Assembly (NCBI RefSeq): GCF_040364665.1
Contig: NZ_BAABWX010000001.1
Location: forward strand, 992,001-1,056,000
Origin: Cognatishimia sp. WU-CL00825
GTDB taxonomy: Bacteria > Pseudomonadota > Alphaproteobacteria > Rhodobacterales > Rhodobacteraceae
Direction: 5' to 3'
DNA length: 64,000 nucleotides
The position numbers and the translations under genes were made by a program. A model generated the notes under the pieces. That model was not told the origin of the DNA and did not search any database. It saw nothing but the letters and a program-made list of their open reading frames with translations. This document shows positions 26,525-35,828 of this stretch, in pieces (the first letter of the stretch is position 1; each line of letters starts with the position of its first letter).

Positions 26525-26899
26525 ATGGAACCTCTGAACTGGACTGCAATAATTGTCGGAACTCTGGTCGCATTCTTTGTTGGCTGGCTTTATTATAGCC
26601 CCAAGGTATTGGGGCACACCTGGGCGTTAGGTTCACGCATCGATCCAAATCCACCAGCAAAAATGCCTGTCATGGCGATGAGTTTGCAGATCGTTGCACT
26701 CTTCCTACTTGCAATCGTCATTGGCCTAACCGCTCAAATAGAGGCGCTTGGCACTGCCATAGCGGCTATTTTGGCCGCAGCGACGCTGGTGATGGCACAA
26801 GATGCGTTCTCCGAAAAGAACAAAGCTGCCGTGCTGATTGATGGTGGCTTTATTGTTTTGGCTGGCATCATCATGATTGTCTGTCAGGGGATATTCTAA
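26525..26899 (+). CDS. DUF1761 membrane protein
   Basis: 124 residues with four hydrophobic segments. The opening LNWTAIIVGTLVAFFVGWLY followed by YSPKVLGHTW is the DUF1761 signature. It starts 13 bases after the SRPBCC gene, preceded by AAAGGCAAG, and completes an ArsR-SRPBCC-DUF1761 operon. Function unknown; the operon suggests a small-molecule-responsive membrane protein. A GC-rich hairpin (GCCCCGTCCTG/CAGGTCGGGGC, 26930-26953) follows without a T run. Confidence 0.88.
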   Translation: MEPLNWTAIIVGTLVAFFVGWLYYSPKVLGHTWALGSRIDPNPPAKMPVMAMSLQIVALFLLAIVIGLTAQIEALGTAIAAILAAATLVMAQDAFSEKNKAAVLIDGGFIVLAGIIMIVCQGIF

Positions 26900-27091
26900 G
26901 CCTTTCCAAGTTTTAAATCAGTTGCCTACGCCCCGTCCTGTTCAGGTCGGGGCAAATTTGCGTGTCAGCCCACCGCTCTCATTTGATCTATGCCGCTCTA
27001 TTGGTGTCATAAATACGCCGCAATGACTGCTTAGGTGCAGCTTTGCTGACACTTTTATTTTCGTCAGTCAAAAATTTAACGAGCGACGATT

Positions 27092-28051
27092 ATGGTAATG
27101 ATTTCAAAGGGTGTGCGATCTCCCTCGCTTCGGGGACTCGATTTGCCGCGCTGGCAAAGGCAGATGCGACGTATCACGCGCTTTTATGGATTCTGCGATC
27201 CCCTTGGACCTGACCACACGGCCATATATTTTAGATCTGGACCGCGATTGCTTGTGAGCTTTGAGCGATTTGATAACATTCATGCCCATAGCAGATCCGC
27301 CTTACCGATAGGATTTGATTTCACTCAAAACCTAGGGTGGTCAACCATGTGCCTGATGGCCCGTCAGGAAAGCTGGTACCGTCGTCCCGAGATTTACGCT
27401 TATTTTGACCGACTTGCAGATCAGGGTTTCTTTGATGGATTTGAGCAGGTGTTGTTTTATGGTGCCGGAGCTGCTGCATATGCCGCTGCTGTCTTTTCAG
27501 TTTCCGCCCCAGGTGCCAGCGTGCTTTTGTTGTATCCGCAGGCCACCCTCAACCCACGTGTTGTGCCCTGGGAAACCCGCTTTCCGGCAGCCACACGCTA
27601 TTCGTTTACCGATCGTTATGGCTATGCACCAGATATGGTAGAGGCTGCGGGTGCGGTCTATGTGCTGTTTGATCCGCATGAACCCTTGGATGAGAAACAC
27701 GCTCAACTCTTTGACAAATCTGCAGATTTACTGCTTCACATGCCCTATTTTGGCAGTCATTTCGAGATAGATCTACAAGACATGTTTCTGCGGGATCGTC
27801 TGATCACCAAGGCGGCGTCTCAGACCCTAACCGCTGATATCTTTACACAATTGATGCGAAAGCGTCGTCAACACAGACCATATCTGCAACGCTTGCTCAA
27901 GGCTCAACCCAGCGCAAGGCAAACCCACATCAAATCCCTGCGATCGCGAATTAATGCCCTCGACGCGGCCCAATTGGTGCGCAAACGGCGCGTCAGCAAT
28001 CAAGCCAAACACGCTGCTAACCTCCCAAATCTACGTCTTGTTTCGAGCTAG
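27092..28051 (+). CDS. Conserved roseobacter protein of unknown function
   Basis: 319 residues. It opens with a helical leader and FCDPLGPDHTAIYFRSGPRLLVSFERFDN. A central stretch, QVLFYGAGAAAYAAAVFSVS, resembles the strand-turn-helix around a Rossmann or alpha/beta-hydrolase core, followed by ATRYSFTDRYGYAPDMVEAAG. Homologues in this group are, as I recall, often labelled phosphoadenosine phosphosulfate reductase, but the cysteine motifs of that enzyme are absent, so the name should not be used. It stands alone ahead of pyrC, with 98 bases between. Basic C-terminus (KRRQHRPYLQRLL). Confidence 0.75.
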   Translation: MVMISKGVRSPSLRGLDLPRWQRQMRRITRFYGFCDPLGPDHTAIYFRSGPRLLVSFERFDNIHAHSRSALPIGFDFTQNLGWSTMCLMARQESWYRRPEIYAYFDRLADQGFFDGFEQVLFYGAGAAAYAAAVFSVSAPGASVLLLYPQATLNPRVVPWETRFPAATRYSFTDRYGYAPDMVEAAGAVYVLFDPHEPLDEKHAQLFDKSADLLLHMPYFGSHFEIDLQDMFLRDRLITKAASQTLTADIFTQLMRKRRQHRPYLQRLLKAQPSARQTHIKSLRSRINALDAAQLVRKRRVSNQAKHAANLPNLRLVSS

Positions 28052-28149
28052 CATTGGAAGCACGCCGCAGAACCTTTTTCTTCGGGTGAACCCTGAAAAA
28101 ACCTGAATAGCCACTGGATTGCACGGCCTTTTCTGTGTACTTCGCAGGC

Positions 28150-29190
28150 ATGACTCAAAGCCTTACAATCGCCCGCCCCGACGACTGGCACCTGCACCTG
28201 CGCGATGGCGCAATGTTGCAAGCCGTTCTGCCTGAAACTGCGCGTCATTTTGGCCGCGCAATTATCATGCCGAATTTGGTGCCGCCAGTGGTGACGGGTG
28301 CACAGGCCACTGCATATAGGGAACGCATTCTTTCGGCGTTGCCAAAAGGTATGCAGTTTGATCCTTTGATGGTTTTGTATCTTACAGAACAAACCGACCC
28401 AGATGATGTCGCCGCAGCGCACGCTTCAGGTTTGGTCAAAGCGGTGAAACTCTATCCCGCCGGGGCCACAACCAATTCCGCGTCTGGCGTGCAGGATTTT
28501 GACAAAGTGCGTCCAACTCTGGAAAAAATGGCCGAGATTGGCCTGCCGCTTTGTGTGCATGGCGAAGTCACCGACAGCGACATCGATATTTTTGACCGCG
28601 AGGCGGTGTTCATCGATCGTGTTCTAGACCCAATTCGCCGCACGACACCGGGTTTGAAAGTGGTCATGGAGCATATCACCACGTCAAACGGCGTGGAGTA
28701 TGTGAAAGCCAATGCCAAAGATCTTGGCGCGACCATCACAACCCATCATTTGATTATCAATCGCAACCACATTCTGGTCGGGGGCATCAAACCGCACTAC
28801 TATTGTCTTCCCGTGGCAAAACGTGAAAGCCATCGTTTGGCTCTGCGCGCAGCGGCCACTTCTGGGGATGCACGTTTTTTCCTCGGGACTGATTCAGCGC
28901 CCCACACGGACCCCAATAAAGAAAGCGGTTGTGGCTGCGCCGGCTGTTTTACAGCAACCAACACAATGGCCCTGCTCGCCCATGTGTTTGACGAAGAAAA
29001 CGCGCTTGAGAAGCTTGAAGGATTTGCATCACAAAACGGTCCGGCCTTTTATGGACTGCCCGTGAATTCAGAAACGCTTACCCTTAGAAAATCAGAGACC
29101 GCCACGGTTTTTCCGGAAAAAATCTCTAGTGATGATGGCCCAGTCACAGTGTTTGATCCGGGTTTCCCGGTGTTCTGGAACGTGACCTAA
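28150..29190 (+). CDS. pyrC: Dihydroorotase
   Basis: Cyclises N-carbamoyl-L-aspartate to dihydroorotate in pyrimidine synthesis. 346 residues. The metal ligands are visible: WHLHLRDG (HxH), [11 protein letters not shown] with the carboxylated lysine, [19 protein letters not shown] and GTDSAPHT with the catalytic aspartate. This is the class II (E. coli PyrC) type. The start is the ATG at 28150 ([13 protein letters not shown]); an upstream frame to 28135 lacks a ribosome site. pyrE follows 78 bases later. Confidence 0.97.
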   Translation: MTQSLTIARPDDWHLHLRDGAMLQAVLPETARHFGRAIIMPNLVPPVVTGAQATAYRERILSALPKGMQFDPLMVLYLTEQTDPDDVAAAHASGLVKAVKLYPAGATTNSASGVQDFDKVRPTLEKMAEIGLPLCVHGEVTDSDIDIFDREAVFIDRVLDPIRRTTPGLKVVMEHITTSNGVEYVKANAKDLGATITTHHLIINRNHILVGGIKPHYYCLPVAKRESHRLALRAAATSGDARFFLGTDSAPHTDPNKESGCGCAGCFTATNTMALLAHVFDEENALEKLEGFASQNGPAFYGLPVNSETLTLRKSETATVFPEKISSDDGPVTVFDPGFPVFWNVT

Positions 29191-29203
29191 ACCCTTCATC
29201 TTT

Positions 29204-29230
29204 CCTAAAATACTCCCGCCGGAGGCTCCC
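29204..29230. repeat. Short extragenic palindromic motif, copy B
   Basis: CCTAAAATACTCCCGCCGG and the following GAGGCTCCC match the motif at 5955-5980. It is placed between pyrC and pyrE, 38 bases before the pyrE start. Confidence 0.55.
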
Positions 29231-29268
29231 TCCGCTGCAGCCAAAGCCCAGACCAAAGGATAATCGCC

Positions 29269-29949
29269 ATGATCCCCACCAGCTATCCAAGCCGCAAAGA
29301 AATCGCCCGCCTGACTGCGCGCATGCTGTTGGAAATCAAGGCCGTGAATTTCAACACAGAAGATCCGTTTATTCTGGCGTCGGGCTTGCCGTCCCCCAGC
29401 TATATCGATTGTCGCAAACTGATCTCATACCCACGAATTCGCAGCACATTGATGGATTTTTTGACCGTCACTGTTATGCGCGATGCGGGTTTTGAGGCGT
29501 TTGACAATATCGCTGGTGGGGAAACCGCAGGCATTCCTTTTGCAGCCTTGGTGGCGGAACGCATGGCTCTGCCGATGACCTATGTGCGCAAGAAACCAAA
29601 GGGCTATGGCAAAAACGCCCGGATCGAAGGCGCGATGAGCGAAGGCGAACGTGTGTTGCTGGTCGAAGACCTGACAACTGACGGCGGTTCCAAACTGTCT
29701 TTTGTGGATGCGATCCGCGAAACTGGTGCGACTTGCGGGCACACGGCGGTCATCTTCTATTATGACATCTTCCCGGAAACCACCAAAACGCTGGGCGACC
29801 ATGGCGTAAAGTTGCATCACCTTTGTACTTGGTGGGATGTTCTAGCCGAAGCGCGCGCACAGGAAGCGTTTTCCGAAGGCACCCTGGCCGAGGTTGAAAC
29901 GTTTTTGAAAGACCCGCGCGCATGGCAAGACGCACATAAACCCACATAA
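29269..29949 (+). CDS. pyrE: Orotate phosphoribosyltransferase
   Basis: 226 residues. Adds the ribose-phosphate of PRPP to orotate, giving OMP, the step that follows PyrC and PyrD. The PRPP-binding loop is [20 protein letters not shown]; the substrate end includes [20 protein letters not shown], and [17 protein letters not shown] is the flexible catalytic loop with its lysines. It follows pyrC in the same direction. Confidence 0.97.
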   Translation: MIPTSYPSRKEIARLTARMLLEIKAVNFNTEDPFILASGLPSPSYIDCRKLISYPRIRSTLMDFLTVTVMRDAGFEAFDNIAGGETAGIPFAALVAERMALPMTYVRKKPKGYGKNARIEGAMSEGERVLLVEDLTTDGGSKLSFVDAIRETGATCGHTAVIFYYDIFPETTKTLGDHGVKLHHLCTWWDVLAEARAQEAFSEGTLAEVETFLKDPRAWQDAHKPT

Positions 29950-29963
29950 ATCCAATTTTGCCC

Positions 29964-30104
29964 TGTGGATACCCTGTGCATAATTCGCCGGGAATTCCCG
30001 ATTCGGTGTCTCATTTTTGGTCACATTTGGCAGATCACGCCATCTGTGACACAATATCTAGGCATGGCGGCTTTTTTCGCTACAATGGGGCAAACTTGTC
30101 CACA
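29964..30104. promoter_or_regulatory. Region upstream of dnaB with two DnaA-box-like sites
   Basis: The 277-base gap before dnaB holds TGTGGATAC (29964-29972; its complement GTATCCACA differs from TTATCCACA in one base) and TTGTCCACA (30096-30104; one mismatch). Both are plausible weak DnaA sites near a replication gene. No gene was found in the gap. Confidence 0.4.
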
Positions 30105-30226
30105 GAGTTATTCAAAGGTTATCTACCAACCTTTCCAGATATTCAGCTGCCCCTAAGTTCGCTATCAAAAGCACACGGGGGGCATGCGGATAAAAACAAG
30201 ACCCGCGAATGCACCGGGGGAGCAGT

Positions 30227-31711
30227 ATGAACGAGCTAACGACAATAAATCCGGGTGCCCCCGAGGCGCAAGACGGTGATCCTATGCCGCATTCCATCGA
30301 AGCTGAACAACAGCTTCTGGGTGCCATTTTAACAAACAACGATATCTTTGATCGTGTGGCCTCGGTGATCACATCTGAGCATTTTTACGACCCGGTGCAT
30401 GCGCGGATTTATGAAGTGGCCGCATCGCGCATTGCCAAGAATAACCTCGCCTCACCTGTGACGCTTAGGGCGTTTTTGGAGGATGATGACGGGTTAAAGG
30501 AACTGGGTGGTCCTGCCTATTTGGCCCGTCTAGCCGGCGCTGCCATTTCTGCCTATGCGGCCAAAGATTATGCCCAAATGATCTATGACATGGCGATCCG
30601 CCGTGAACTCATTGGTTTGGGGCAAACCATTGCATCACGCGCCACAAAAATGGATGTTTCCGAAGAGCCGCGCGAACAGATCGTGCAGGCAGAGCAAGCC
30701 TTGTACAAGCTTTCTGAGCAAGGCAAGACAGACAGCGGTTTTGTGTCCTTTTTGAAGGCGGTGACCGAAGCAGTGCAAACCGCAAATGCAGCCTATCAAC
30801 GAGATGGCGGTTTGGCGGGTGTTTCAACCGGTCTGGTTGATCTTGATGCAAAACTCGGTGGCTTGCACCCCTCTGATTTGTTGATCCTTGCGGGGCGTCC
30901 TTCGATGGGGAAAACCTCGCTTGCCACAAACATCGCTTTCAATGTGGCCAAAGCCTATAAAAAGGGCATCCGCCCCGATGGCTCTGAGGGGGCCGTCGAA
31001 GGCGGCATTGTCGGGTTTTACTCGTTAGAAATGAGTTCAGAGCAGCTGGCGGCGCGTATCCTATCAGAGGCCTCAGAAGTACCGTCGCAGCAGATCCGAA
31101 AAGGCGACATGACCGAAGAAGAATTCCGTCGCTTTGTGGATGCCGCAAAAGCGTTGGAGGCCTGCCCGCTCTACATCGATGACACCCCTGCCCTGCCAAT
31201 CGCGCAATTGGCTGCACGGGCCCGTCGGCTTAAGCGTACCCATGGGTTGGATCTTTTGATCATCGACTATCTGCAACTTTGTCGTGGTACCGCAGAAAAC
31301 CGTGTTCAAGAAATCGGTGAAATTTCGATGGGTATGAAAGCCATCGCCAAAGAGTTGAATATCCCGGTTATTGCGCTCTCGCAGTTGTCTCGTGGTGTCG
31401 AAAGCCGCGATGATAAGCGGCCTCAATTGTCCGACCTTCGTGAATCTGGATCCATCGAGCAGGATGCGGATGTGGTCATGTTCGTCTTTCGTGAAGAATA
31501 TTATAAAGAGCGCGAAAAACCTGGCGAACATGACTTGGAAAAAATGGCGGCCTGGCAAGAAGAGATGGAACGCCTGCACGCCCGAGCCGAAGTTGTCATC
31601 GGCAAGCAGCGTCATGGTCCAATTGGAACAGTAGACCTCTCGTTTGAGGCACAGTTCACGCGCTTTGGCAATTTGGCGCGCGCCTGGCAACAAGACCAAG
31701 GCTACGAATGA
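30227..31711 (+). CDS. dnaB: Replicative DNA helicase
   Basis: 494 residues. Hexameric helicase that unwinds DNA at the replication fork. The N-terminal DnaB domain starts PHSIEAEQQLLGAILTNNDI; the RecA-like domain has Walker A GRPSMGKTSLATN, Walker B LLIIDYLQL, and RESGSIEQDADVVMFVFREE. The ATG at 30227 follows GGGGGAG; an upstream start at 30209 is less likely. No intein. The stop codon overlaps the start of the next gene (ATGA). Confidence 0.98.
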   Translation: MNELTTINPGAPEAQDGDPMPHSIEAEQQLLGAILTNNDIFDRVASVITSEHFYDPVHARIYEVAASRIAKNNLASPVTLRAFLEDDDGLKELGGPAYLARLAGAAISAYAAKDYAQMIYDMAIRRELIGLGQTIASRATKMDVSEEPREQIVQAEQALYKLSEQGKTDSGFVSFLKAVTEAVQTANAAYQRDGGLAGVSTGLVDLDAKLGGLHPSDLLILAGRPSMGKTSLATNIAFNVAKAYKKGIRPDGSEGAVEGGIVGFYSLEMSSEQLAARILSEASEVPSQQIRKGDMTEEEFRRFVDAAKALEACPLYIDDTPALPIAQLAARARRLKRTHGLDLLIIDYLQLCRGTAENRVQEIGEISMGMKAIAKELNIPVIALSQLSRGVESRDDKRPQLSDLRESGSIEQDADVVMFVFREEYYKEREKPGEHDLEKMAAWQEEMERLHARAEVVIGKQRHGPIGTVDLSFEAQFTRFGNLARAWQQDQGYE

Positions 31712-32691
31712 ATGAAGAAACCGGCAAGTCACCGCGTTTGATCTTACACATTGGGTCGCAAAAAACCGGCACCACGACCATTCAGGGGTTTCTAAAAAAC
31801 CAAACTGAAAACCTGGCATCGGCTGGCCTGCACTTCGTTCGGGCTGGCCGCACAAACATTGCCCATAATTCAGTACTGCAAAGCATCAAAAAGGGCCAAG
31901 GTGACTTGGTCGCAGGGGACATTCTGTCTGAAATTGGTGCCCAGCCTGAAAACAGTTGTTCGGTCATTTCTTCAGAGATGTTTTTTCGCAAAGGAATTGC
32001 GGCCTATTTCAAACAACACTTCCCGCAGGATCTGCGTGCCAGAACGCGTGTGCTGGTTTATTTGCGCCGACAAGACAAATACGCTGAGGCTATGTATAAG
32101 CAACGTGTCAAAAATGGCCGTTTCAGGGGATCGCCTTCCGAGTATCTGAAAAATGTCGTCAAATTGAATTACGACGGCATACTGCAAGAATTTGCGGATG
32201 CTTTTGGCCAAGACAACCTTATCGTGCGCCCTTTTGAACGCTGTCTATTGGCAAAAGGCGATGTATTACGTGACTTTGTCCAACACGCGAGCCTGACAGA
32301 GTCTCTTGTCGTTAACTACAAAACCGCCGGTGCCAATGCCACCTTAAGCCGCCAAGTTTCAGAACAACTTGGTACCCTACGGCGCGCCGGCACATCAGTT
32401 AACACACGCGATATCATTCGCCACATTATGCGCCACAAACCAGCCGGAGCCATTCAAAGTGGTGATTGTTTTGATCTTGAAACACGTCGCGCCTTGCTTG
32501 CTACATATGCCACGGAAAATGAACTGATCCGGTCGACTTTTTGCCCTGACCTGCCGGCGCTATTTGATATGGCGGACCTATTTGACAACAAAGCCTACGC
32601 AGCCCCATCCGAAGCAGATCTTGAATTGAAAACCCATCAGGCGGCGCAAGCGATAAACGCAGCGATCGATGCGTTAAATCCCGAAAACTAA
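31708..32691 (+). CDS. Sulfotransferase-like P-loop protein
   Basis: 327 residues. The N-terminal LILHIGSQKTGTTTIQGFLK is the 5'-phosphosulfate (PAPS) loop of sulfotransferase-family proteins, and VLVYLRRQDKYAEAMYKQRV resembles the 3'-phosphate-binding strand and helix (the conserved R...S region is degenerate). It starts ATGA over the dnaB stop, so translation is coupled to the helicase, though its likely role is envelope or exopolysaccharide sulfation, or a related P-loop reaction. No glycan genes surround it. Confidence 0.8.
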   Translation: MNEETGKSPRLILHIGSQKTGTTTIQGFLKNQTENLASAGLHFVRAGRTNIAHNSVLQSIKKGQGDLVAGDILSEIGAQPENSCSVISSEMFFRKGIAAYFKQHFPQDLRARTRVLVYLRRQDKYAEAMYKQRVKNGRFRGSPSEYLKNVVKLNYDGILQEFADAFGQDNLIVRPFERCLLAKGDVLRDFVQHASLTESLVVNYKTAGANATLSRQVSEQLGTLRRAGTSVNTRDIIRHIMRHKPAGAIQSGDCFDLETRRALLATYATENELIRSTFCPDLPALFDMADLFDNKAYAAPSEADLELKTHQAAQAINAAIDALNPEN

Positions 32692-32811
32692 TACCTGTTT
32701 TGCGAGAAAAACTCGCAGCGTCCGCAATAAATCGCTGTGCGGTCCTACCCGACGGCAAATCTCGCTCACTTCACCCTTGACCTAGGCGCGGCTTCGTTTC
32801 AACTAACACGC

Positions 32812-33843
32812 ATGGCTACTGCAAAACTTACAATCGACCTCGCTGCGCTTTGCCGGAATTGGCAAGCGCTTGATGTAATGACCCAATGCGAGACCGCAGC
32901 GGTTGTTAAAGCCGATGGCTATGGGCTGGGCGCGAGCCGGGTCGCACGTGCATTGGCCAATGCCGGCGCGCGTCGATTTTTTGTGGCAGCTGCCGAAGAG
33001 GCCTCGGCCGTACGCGAGGCGGTTGGCACAGGCCCTGAAATTAATGTGTTTTCCGGTCATATGGCGGGAGACACAGATATGATTGCTGATCTTGGGTTAA
33101 CCCCGATGATCAATTCGCTGGATCAATTGCTGCGCCATGTCGAAGCCTTGCCTGGCCATGCCTTTGGAATTCAGTTGGACACGGGCATGAACCGGCTCGG
33201 TATGGAACCGGCAGAATGGTCAGCCGTGCGCAGCATCGCCGAAGATCAAAACCCTAGCCTAATCATGTCACATCTGGCTTGCGCTGACGAGCCTGACCAC
33301 CCGATGAACGCCCAGCAGCTTCAGTTGTTCCGCGACATGACTCAAGGCTTGCAAACGCCCCGAAGTCTTGCAGCAACTGGCGGGATTCTGCTCGGGTCTG
33401 AGTATCATTTTGATGTGACCCGGCCTGGGGTTGGTCTTTATGGCGGATTTCCGTTTCGGGACGCAGAACCAGTTGCCAATGTGTCGATACCGGTCATTCA
33501 GTGCCGCGATGTGCAAGCTGGTGAAACTGTAGGATATTCAAATACTTGGACCGCAACGCGCCCGTCGCGCGTTGCGACAATTTCTGCCGGCTATGCGGAT
33601 GGGTTGATCCGCGCCATGGGCGCATCACTTGACCTGTTCTACGGCTCTCGCGCCTGCCCCGCCATTGGCCGCATATCTATGGATATGATTGGCGTTGATG
33701 TGACAGATCTTGGAGAAGATCCAGACGCGTTTGATATTTTAACCAAGGATCAAACTGTTGATACATTGGCCGCAGCGGCCGGGACGATCGGCTATGAAAT
33801 ACTAACCAGCCTTGGTGCGCGGTATACGCGCCGCTACGTCTGA
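32812..33843 (+). CDS. alr: Alanine racemase
   Basis: 343 residues. PLP-dependent enzyme producing D-alanine for peptidoglycan. Lys33 in [11 protein letters not shown] holds [12 protein letters not shown] and GYSNTWTA carry conserved residues of the active site; [12 protein letters not shown] is the typical metal-like loop. Start at the ATG at 32812; an open frame reaches 32737, but its residues ([12 protein letters not shown]) do not resemble the family. The TGA at 33841 shares a base with the start of the permease gene. Confidence 0.96.
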   Translation: MATAKLTIDLAALCRNWQALDVMTQCETAAVVKADGYGLGASRVARALANAGARRFFVAAAEEASAVREAVGTGPEINVFSGHMAGDTDMIADLGLTPMINSLDQLLRHVEALPGHAFGIQLDTGMNRLGMEPAEWSAVRSIAEDQNPSLIMSHLACADEPDHPMNAQQLQLFRDMTQGLQTPRSLAATGGILLGSEYHFDVTRPGVGLYGGFPFRDAEPVANVSIPVIQCRDVQAGETVGYSNTWTATRPSRVATISAGYADGLIRAMGASLDLFYGSRACPAIGRISMDMIGVDVTDLGEDPDAFDILTKDQTVDTLAAAAGTIGYEILTSLGARYTRRYV

Positions 33844-34625
33844 TGGTTGTGCTCGCTCCATTGGCCCACCTTGGGCGCGCCACGCTTTCGCTGCTGGCAA
33901 TCACCGGTCAGGTGATAATTTTTGCGGCCCAAGGGATTAGCCATATTTTTCGGCCACCGTTTTACGGGCGCGAATTTCTGAATGCGCTGCTGCACATTGG
34001 CTGGTTGTCGTTGCCTGTTGTTGGTTTGACGGCGTTCTTTACTGGGGGTGCTTTGGCGCTGCAAATCTATGCCGGTGGCGCGCGTTTCAGCGCCGAAGCC
34101 GTTGTGCCCCAAATTGTGGCCATTGGTATGGTGCGTGAACTTGGCCCGGTCTTGGTTGGTTTGATGATCGCAGCGCGTGTAACCAGTTCTATCGCCGCAG
34201 AAATTGCTACAATGAAAGTGACCGAACAAATTGACGCCTTGGTCACGCTTTCAACCCACCCGATGAAATATCTGACGGCCCCCCGCGTTTTGGCCGCGCT
34301 CTTGGTTGTGCCGGTCTTAGTTGGCATCGGCGACCTGATTGGCATCTACGGAGGCTATATCGTCAGCACAAAGCAATTGGGGTTCAACCCGGCAAGCTAT
34401 ATCAAAAACACCGCCAATTTTCTTGAATTCGCCGACATCTTAAGCTCGCTGGTCAAAGGCTGCATTTTTGGTGGCATTGCTGCAACCATGGGATGCTACT
34501 ATGGGATGCAATCTGGTCGCGGTGCCCAAGGCGTTGGACAAGCAACAAAGTCGTCGGTCCAAGCGGCAGCCGTATTGATATTGGCCGCGAACTTCCTACT
34601 GACATCGGTGTTTTTTAGCTCATGA
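33843..34625 (+). CDS. MlaE-type ABC permease
   Basis: 260 residues with about five membrane segments and the MlaE signature ALALQIYAGGARFSAEAVVP, followed by VRELGPVLVGLMIAARVTSS. Such permeases work with an MlaF ATPase in phospholipid transport between the inner membrane and the outer membrane. The adjacent genes fit: mlaF follows with a four-base overlap. No MlaD (MCE) gene is present in this cluster. The gene is translationally coupled to alr (ATG overlapping TGA). Confidence 0.93.
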   Translation: MVVLAPLAHLGRATLSLLAITGQVIIFAAQGISHIFRPPFYGREFLNALLHIGWLSLPVVGLTAFFTGGALALQIYAGGARFSAEAVVPQIVAIGMVRELGPVLVGLMIAARVTSSIAAEIATMKVTEQIDALVTLSTHPMKYLTAPRVLAALLVVPVLVGIGDLIGIYGGYIVSTKQLGFNPASYIKNTANFLEFADILSSLVKGCIFGGIAATMGCYYGMQSGRGAQGVGQATKSSVQAAAVLILAANFLLTSVFFSS

Positions 34626-35368
34626 TACAACTTGAAAACACCCATAAGAGCTTTGGTTCCAAACATGTTTTGCGTGGCATCAACCTAGAGATTGCCAAAG
34701 GCGAAAGCATGGTGATCATTGGCGGATCAGGCACCGGTAAATCAGTTGCCTTGAAATGCATTCTTGGACTGATCACACCTGATCAGGGCCGCATTCTGGT
34801 GGATGGTCAGGATGTGACTTTGGCCGACCGCGATGCGTTTCTGGCGCGGTTTGGCATGTTATTTCAAGGCGGTGCTTTGTTTGACAGCCTGCCAGTTTGG
34901 CAAAACGTGGCCTTTCGCCTGCTGCGCGGAAGTTTGAAACGCCCAAAGGCTGAAGCCCGCGAAATCGCCGTTGAAAAACTGCGCCGCGTTGGCCTGACAC
35001 CCGATGTGGCCGATTTGTTTCCTTCGGAATTATCTGGTGGAATGCAAAAGCGCGTGGGTCTGGCCCGCGCGATTGCCGCTGATCCTGAGATCATCTTTTT
35101 CGACGAGCCGACGACGGGCCTTGATCCGATTATGTCGGGTGTCATCAACGACTTGATCCGCGAAATTGTGGTTGAAATGGGCGCAACCGCCATGACCATC
35201 ACCCACGACATGACGTCGGTGCGTGCCATCGCCGACAAAGTCGCCATGCTGCATGACGGTGTGATCAAATGGACCGGCCCGGTGTCTGACATGGACCATA
35301 GCGGCGATCCCTATTTAGATCAGTTTATCCATGGCCGCGCAGAAGGGCCGATTGAGGCCGTCAGGTGA
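34622..35368 (+). CDS. MlaF-type ABC ATPase
   Basis: 248 residues with all ABC motifs: Walker A GGSGTGKSVALK, Q-loop MLFQGGALFDSLPV, signature LSGGMQKRVGLARAI, Walker B EIIFFDEPTTGLDPI and the switch histidine ITHDMTSV. The FQGGALFDSLPVWQNV segment is characteristic of the MlaF/MKL subfamily for lipid transport. It overlaps the permease by four bases and precedes the PqiA-like gene. Confidence 0.94.
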   Translation: MIQLENTHKSFGSKHVLRGINLEIAKGESMVIIGGSGTGKSVALKCILGLITPDQGRILVDGQDVTLADRDAFLARFGMLFQGGALFDSLPVWQNVAFRLLRGSLKRPKAEAREIAVEKLRRVGLTPDVADLFPSELSGGMQKRVGLARAIAADPEIIFFDEPTTGLDPIMSGVINDLIREIVVEMGATAMTITHDMTSVRAIADKVAMLHDGVIKWTGPVSDMDHSGDPYLDQFIHGRAEGPIEAVR

Positions 35369-35385
35369 TTACCTGAGGGGAAGAT

Positions 35386-35811
35386 ATGCTCCGCTATACC
35401 AACCTTGCCCTGTTAATCCTTTTTCCCATCAGTTGGTTCGCGCCTTTGATGCGGGCGGGGGTTTTGCCTTTGTTTGGACTAAGCGAGATATCCGTGGTCT
35501 CGGGCTTGCAGTCGCTTTGGGAAACCGACGTTTTGCTTGCGTTGTTGGTCACGTTCTTTGCAATTTTTTCTCCTTTGCTCAAGACCTTGGGTCTGGCGTT
35601 GATCCATTTTGGCATGATGCGACGTAAGATATTGCCAACATTAGAGTTTTTCGGAAAACTCGCCATGGCTGACGTCTTTCTGGTTGCGCTATATGTGGTT
35701 TTGGTCAAGGGCGTTGGCCTTGCAACAATCCAAACCGCATGGGGGCTGTATCTGTTTACCGGATGTATTTTGGCGTCGATTACAATTAGTCATTTGACCC
35801 GCAAGCAATAA
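35386..35811 (+). CDS. PqiA-like membrane protein
   Basis: 141 residues with three or four membrane segments. LGLALIHFGMMRRKILPTLEFFGKLAMADVF and its surroundings match the PqiA (paraquat-inducible protein A) repeat. E. coli PqiA has two such units plus zinc ribbons; here a single unit without cysteines is present. It follows mlaF by 17 bases, and PqiA proteins work with MCE-type lipid transport, so it is likely part of the same envelope system. Confidence 0.85.
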   Translation: MLRYTNLALLILFPISWFAPLMRAGVLPLFGLSEISVVSGLQSLWETDVLLALLVTFFAIFSPLLKTLGLALIHFGMMRRKILPTLEFFGKLAMADVFLVALYVVLVKGVGLATIQTAWGLYLFTGCILASITISHLTRKQ

Positions 35812-35828
35812 GGGGGCAAAACGAGAAC

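Noticed and set aside
27092..28051. PAPS reductase identity for the protein ahead of pyrC
   Set aside because: All cysteine and ECGxH motifs of that enzyme are missing; the real enzyme is at 20118.
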